Shown one piece after another: positions 62,701-64,000 of a stretch of DNA of 64,000 nucleotides. The DNA is from Palaemon carinicauda. Taxonomy: Eukaryota; Arthropoda; Malacostraca; Decapoda; Palaemonidae. The first letter of the stretch is position 1, and each line of letters opens with the position of its first letter. The stretch covers positions 54,178,434-54,242,433 of the forward strand of contig NC_090768.1 of assembly GCF_036898095.1 (NCBI RefSeq), read 5' to 3'. Both the position numbers and the translations under genes were made by a program. The notes below the pieces were generated by a model, which searched no databases, was not told the origin of the DNA, and saw only the letters and a list, made by a program, of their open reading frames with translations.

Positions 62701-64000
62701 AAATGAACAATAAAACAGGGAGAGGATGAAAAAGAGATTGTTATTATAACCTAATTTTTCAGACTATCAAAATAAGCCGAACTGAGCATCAAAGCACATA
62801 AAAATATGAACAAGTTTGAAAACTCTGTGACAACGATGTCTAAATTTATGACTGATTACATGAATTGGACATTTTCCTTGACCGTAATCTTGCATTTGAC
62901 CTTTCCAAACCTTAATCACTTCAAGCTTATTACATAATAGTTAATCCCCGCAAGTTTCATTACTCTACGATTAAGATTGTGGCCAGGAAAAAAAAAAAAC
63001 ATACACAGACATAAAACATAACCTTCCAACTTCGTTGGTGGAGGTAATAATCTGATATCCCATATAATCTGTGTCCCAGATAGCTTCCCCAGTAAAACCA
63101 ATAAGTGTATGTAATTCATTTGAAACCAGTTTTGTACCTCTACTACCTGATATTAGTATTGTTTTCTATTTCCTGGATACTATACATAATCTACTTATCC
63201 ATACAGGATGGTAGTAGAACCACCTGTATACGCATACACTAATGAAACTTCGATCTATGTTACAGTAGGCCTAACCTGCACCCAGTTTGTTCCTAAAGCG
63301 AGTCTTTATTTTGAGCATATTTGTCTCCAAATGAAAGATATTGGACGGCCAGAAATCGAGAAAAACATTCATGATTAAATTAGTATCTATATACTTGATA
63401 TCACTACGATTTTGACCGGATCCCACCTGACAAAAACTCTTGGTAATAATTCTTAAGAAAGATAAGATTTTTAGGTACCAAAAAATCTCTCTAGCCAAGC
63501 TAAAAATATAAGTATTTTCAAATTTAAATGAGGTATAGAATATTAATGTCAAAGACAACCATGCTTTGTCACTGTTTGTTCTCTAAATTAAATCACCTAT
63601 ACTTAACGCAGTGAGAAATGGACGGCACCTCGTTTTAAATGATTCCTGCACTGATGCCACATCTCCAAAGATACCCCACTTGCTTTCTTTCTCCAACACA
63701 TCTCCACGTCCTTACCCTGTCCTTTTCTTTTCTTCTCTCTCTTTCTATATAAATTGGCGTATTTCCGGAATTGCATGAAACAATAATTCAACTTTTGTTC
63801 CACATCACCACAGAGATAAAATTCAAGGCAGATTTCCCTCCATCCCAAACGGGGATTATGAGCGGCGGACATCCAAGCTCAAAGGCCAGATGCTGCCACT
63901 ACACAATATGTGACACACACACTATTGATGAACTGCTTCCCTGCTTCAAGTTAGCCATATGGCCACTTCATAGCAAAGCTATAACAGTTATCTACAAAGT
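62701..64000. other. No gene recognised at the window edge
   Basis: Fewer microsatellites than before. I looked for the upstream receptor exons (loop D tryptophan, signal peptide) on the minus strand and did not find them. Frames at 63271-63558 and 63603-63872 have no recognisable content. Confidence 0.4.

Noticed and set aside
53960..64000. Search for the upstream receptor exons (signal peptide, loop D, 45-bp exon)
   Set aside because: No minus-strand segment with the expected Met-Thr-Thr-Asn-x-Trp type sequence and splice sites was found by eye; a translated search with arthropod alpha subunits would be decisive.

Overview
The window looks like nuclear DNA from a decapod crustacean, probably a shrimp with a penaeid-type genome. 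Four things point that way: split genes with GT-AG introns of 0.3 to 10 kb; a very heavy load of (TA)n, (GA)n/(CT)n, (AAT)n and poly-A repeats; two full-length DIRS-type tyrosine-recombinase retrotransposons, a group known to be common in Decapoda; and a short TTAGG (arthropod telomere-type) array. There is no sign of bacterial gene organisation.

The one host gene I can support is on the minus strand: the 3' nine coding exons (53959 down to 15541) of a nicotinic acetylcholine receptor alpha subunit. The exons join in phase to 1401 bp (466 codons plus stop). They cover loop A, the Cys-loop, the vicinal-cysteine loop C, all four membrane segments and a complete C-terminus. The signal peptide and the first part of the ligand-binding domain are not in view and probably lie beyond 64000. 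The gene closest in character is the insect D-alpha1 to alpha4 group.

Mobile DNA takes up much of the rest. Two DIRS elements (17027-23921 and 26432-33206) sit in the last two introns in the same orientation as the receptor gene. Each has inverted terminal repeats of about 159 bp and an internal complementary region that matches both outer ends, and each carries gag, RT/RNase H and tyrosine recombinase frames. The 26.4-33.2 kb copy is open in all three frames; the other has one nonsense codon in gag and one in RT. At 3.1-7.0 kb lies a broken APE-type LINE whose ORF starts with a hydrophobic segment and a 2A-type D-I-E-x-N-P-G-P motif. Its 3' ends are scattered through the window, some as a short internally deleted derivative. 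A second LINE family (RTE-like C-termini), a tRNA-derived SINE, a 5S-like sequence, a Tigger/pogo relic, a TTAA-flanked piggyBac-like MITE, palindromic MITEs and a TIR element were also found.

Layout: 1-3148 flank with the Tigger relic; 3149-7043 LINE; 7044-15540 AT-rich DNA downstream of the receptor gene; 15541-53959 receptor gene with DIRS elements and repeats in its introns; 53960-64000 upstream intron or flank made mostly of microsatellites and LINE/SINE pieces. The receptor's splice sites are repeatedly touched by repeats: the acceptor of the M1 exon has been amplified into a minisatellite, the M3 exon start has a decayed duplicate, and the Cys-loop exon is bracketed by LINE tails.
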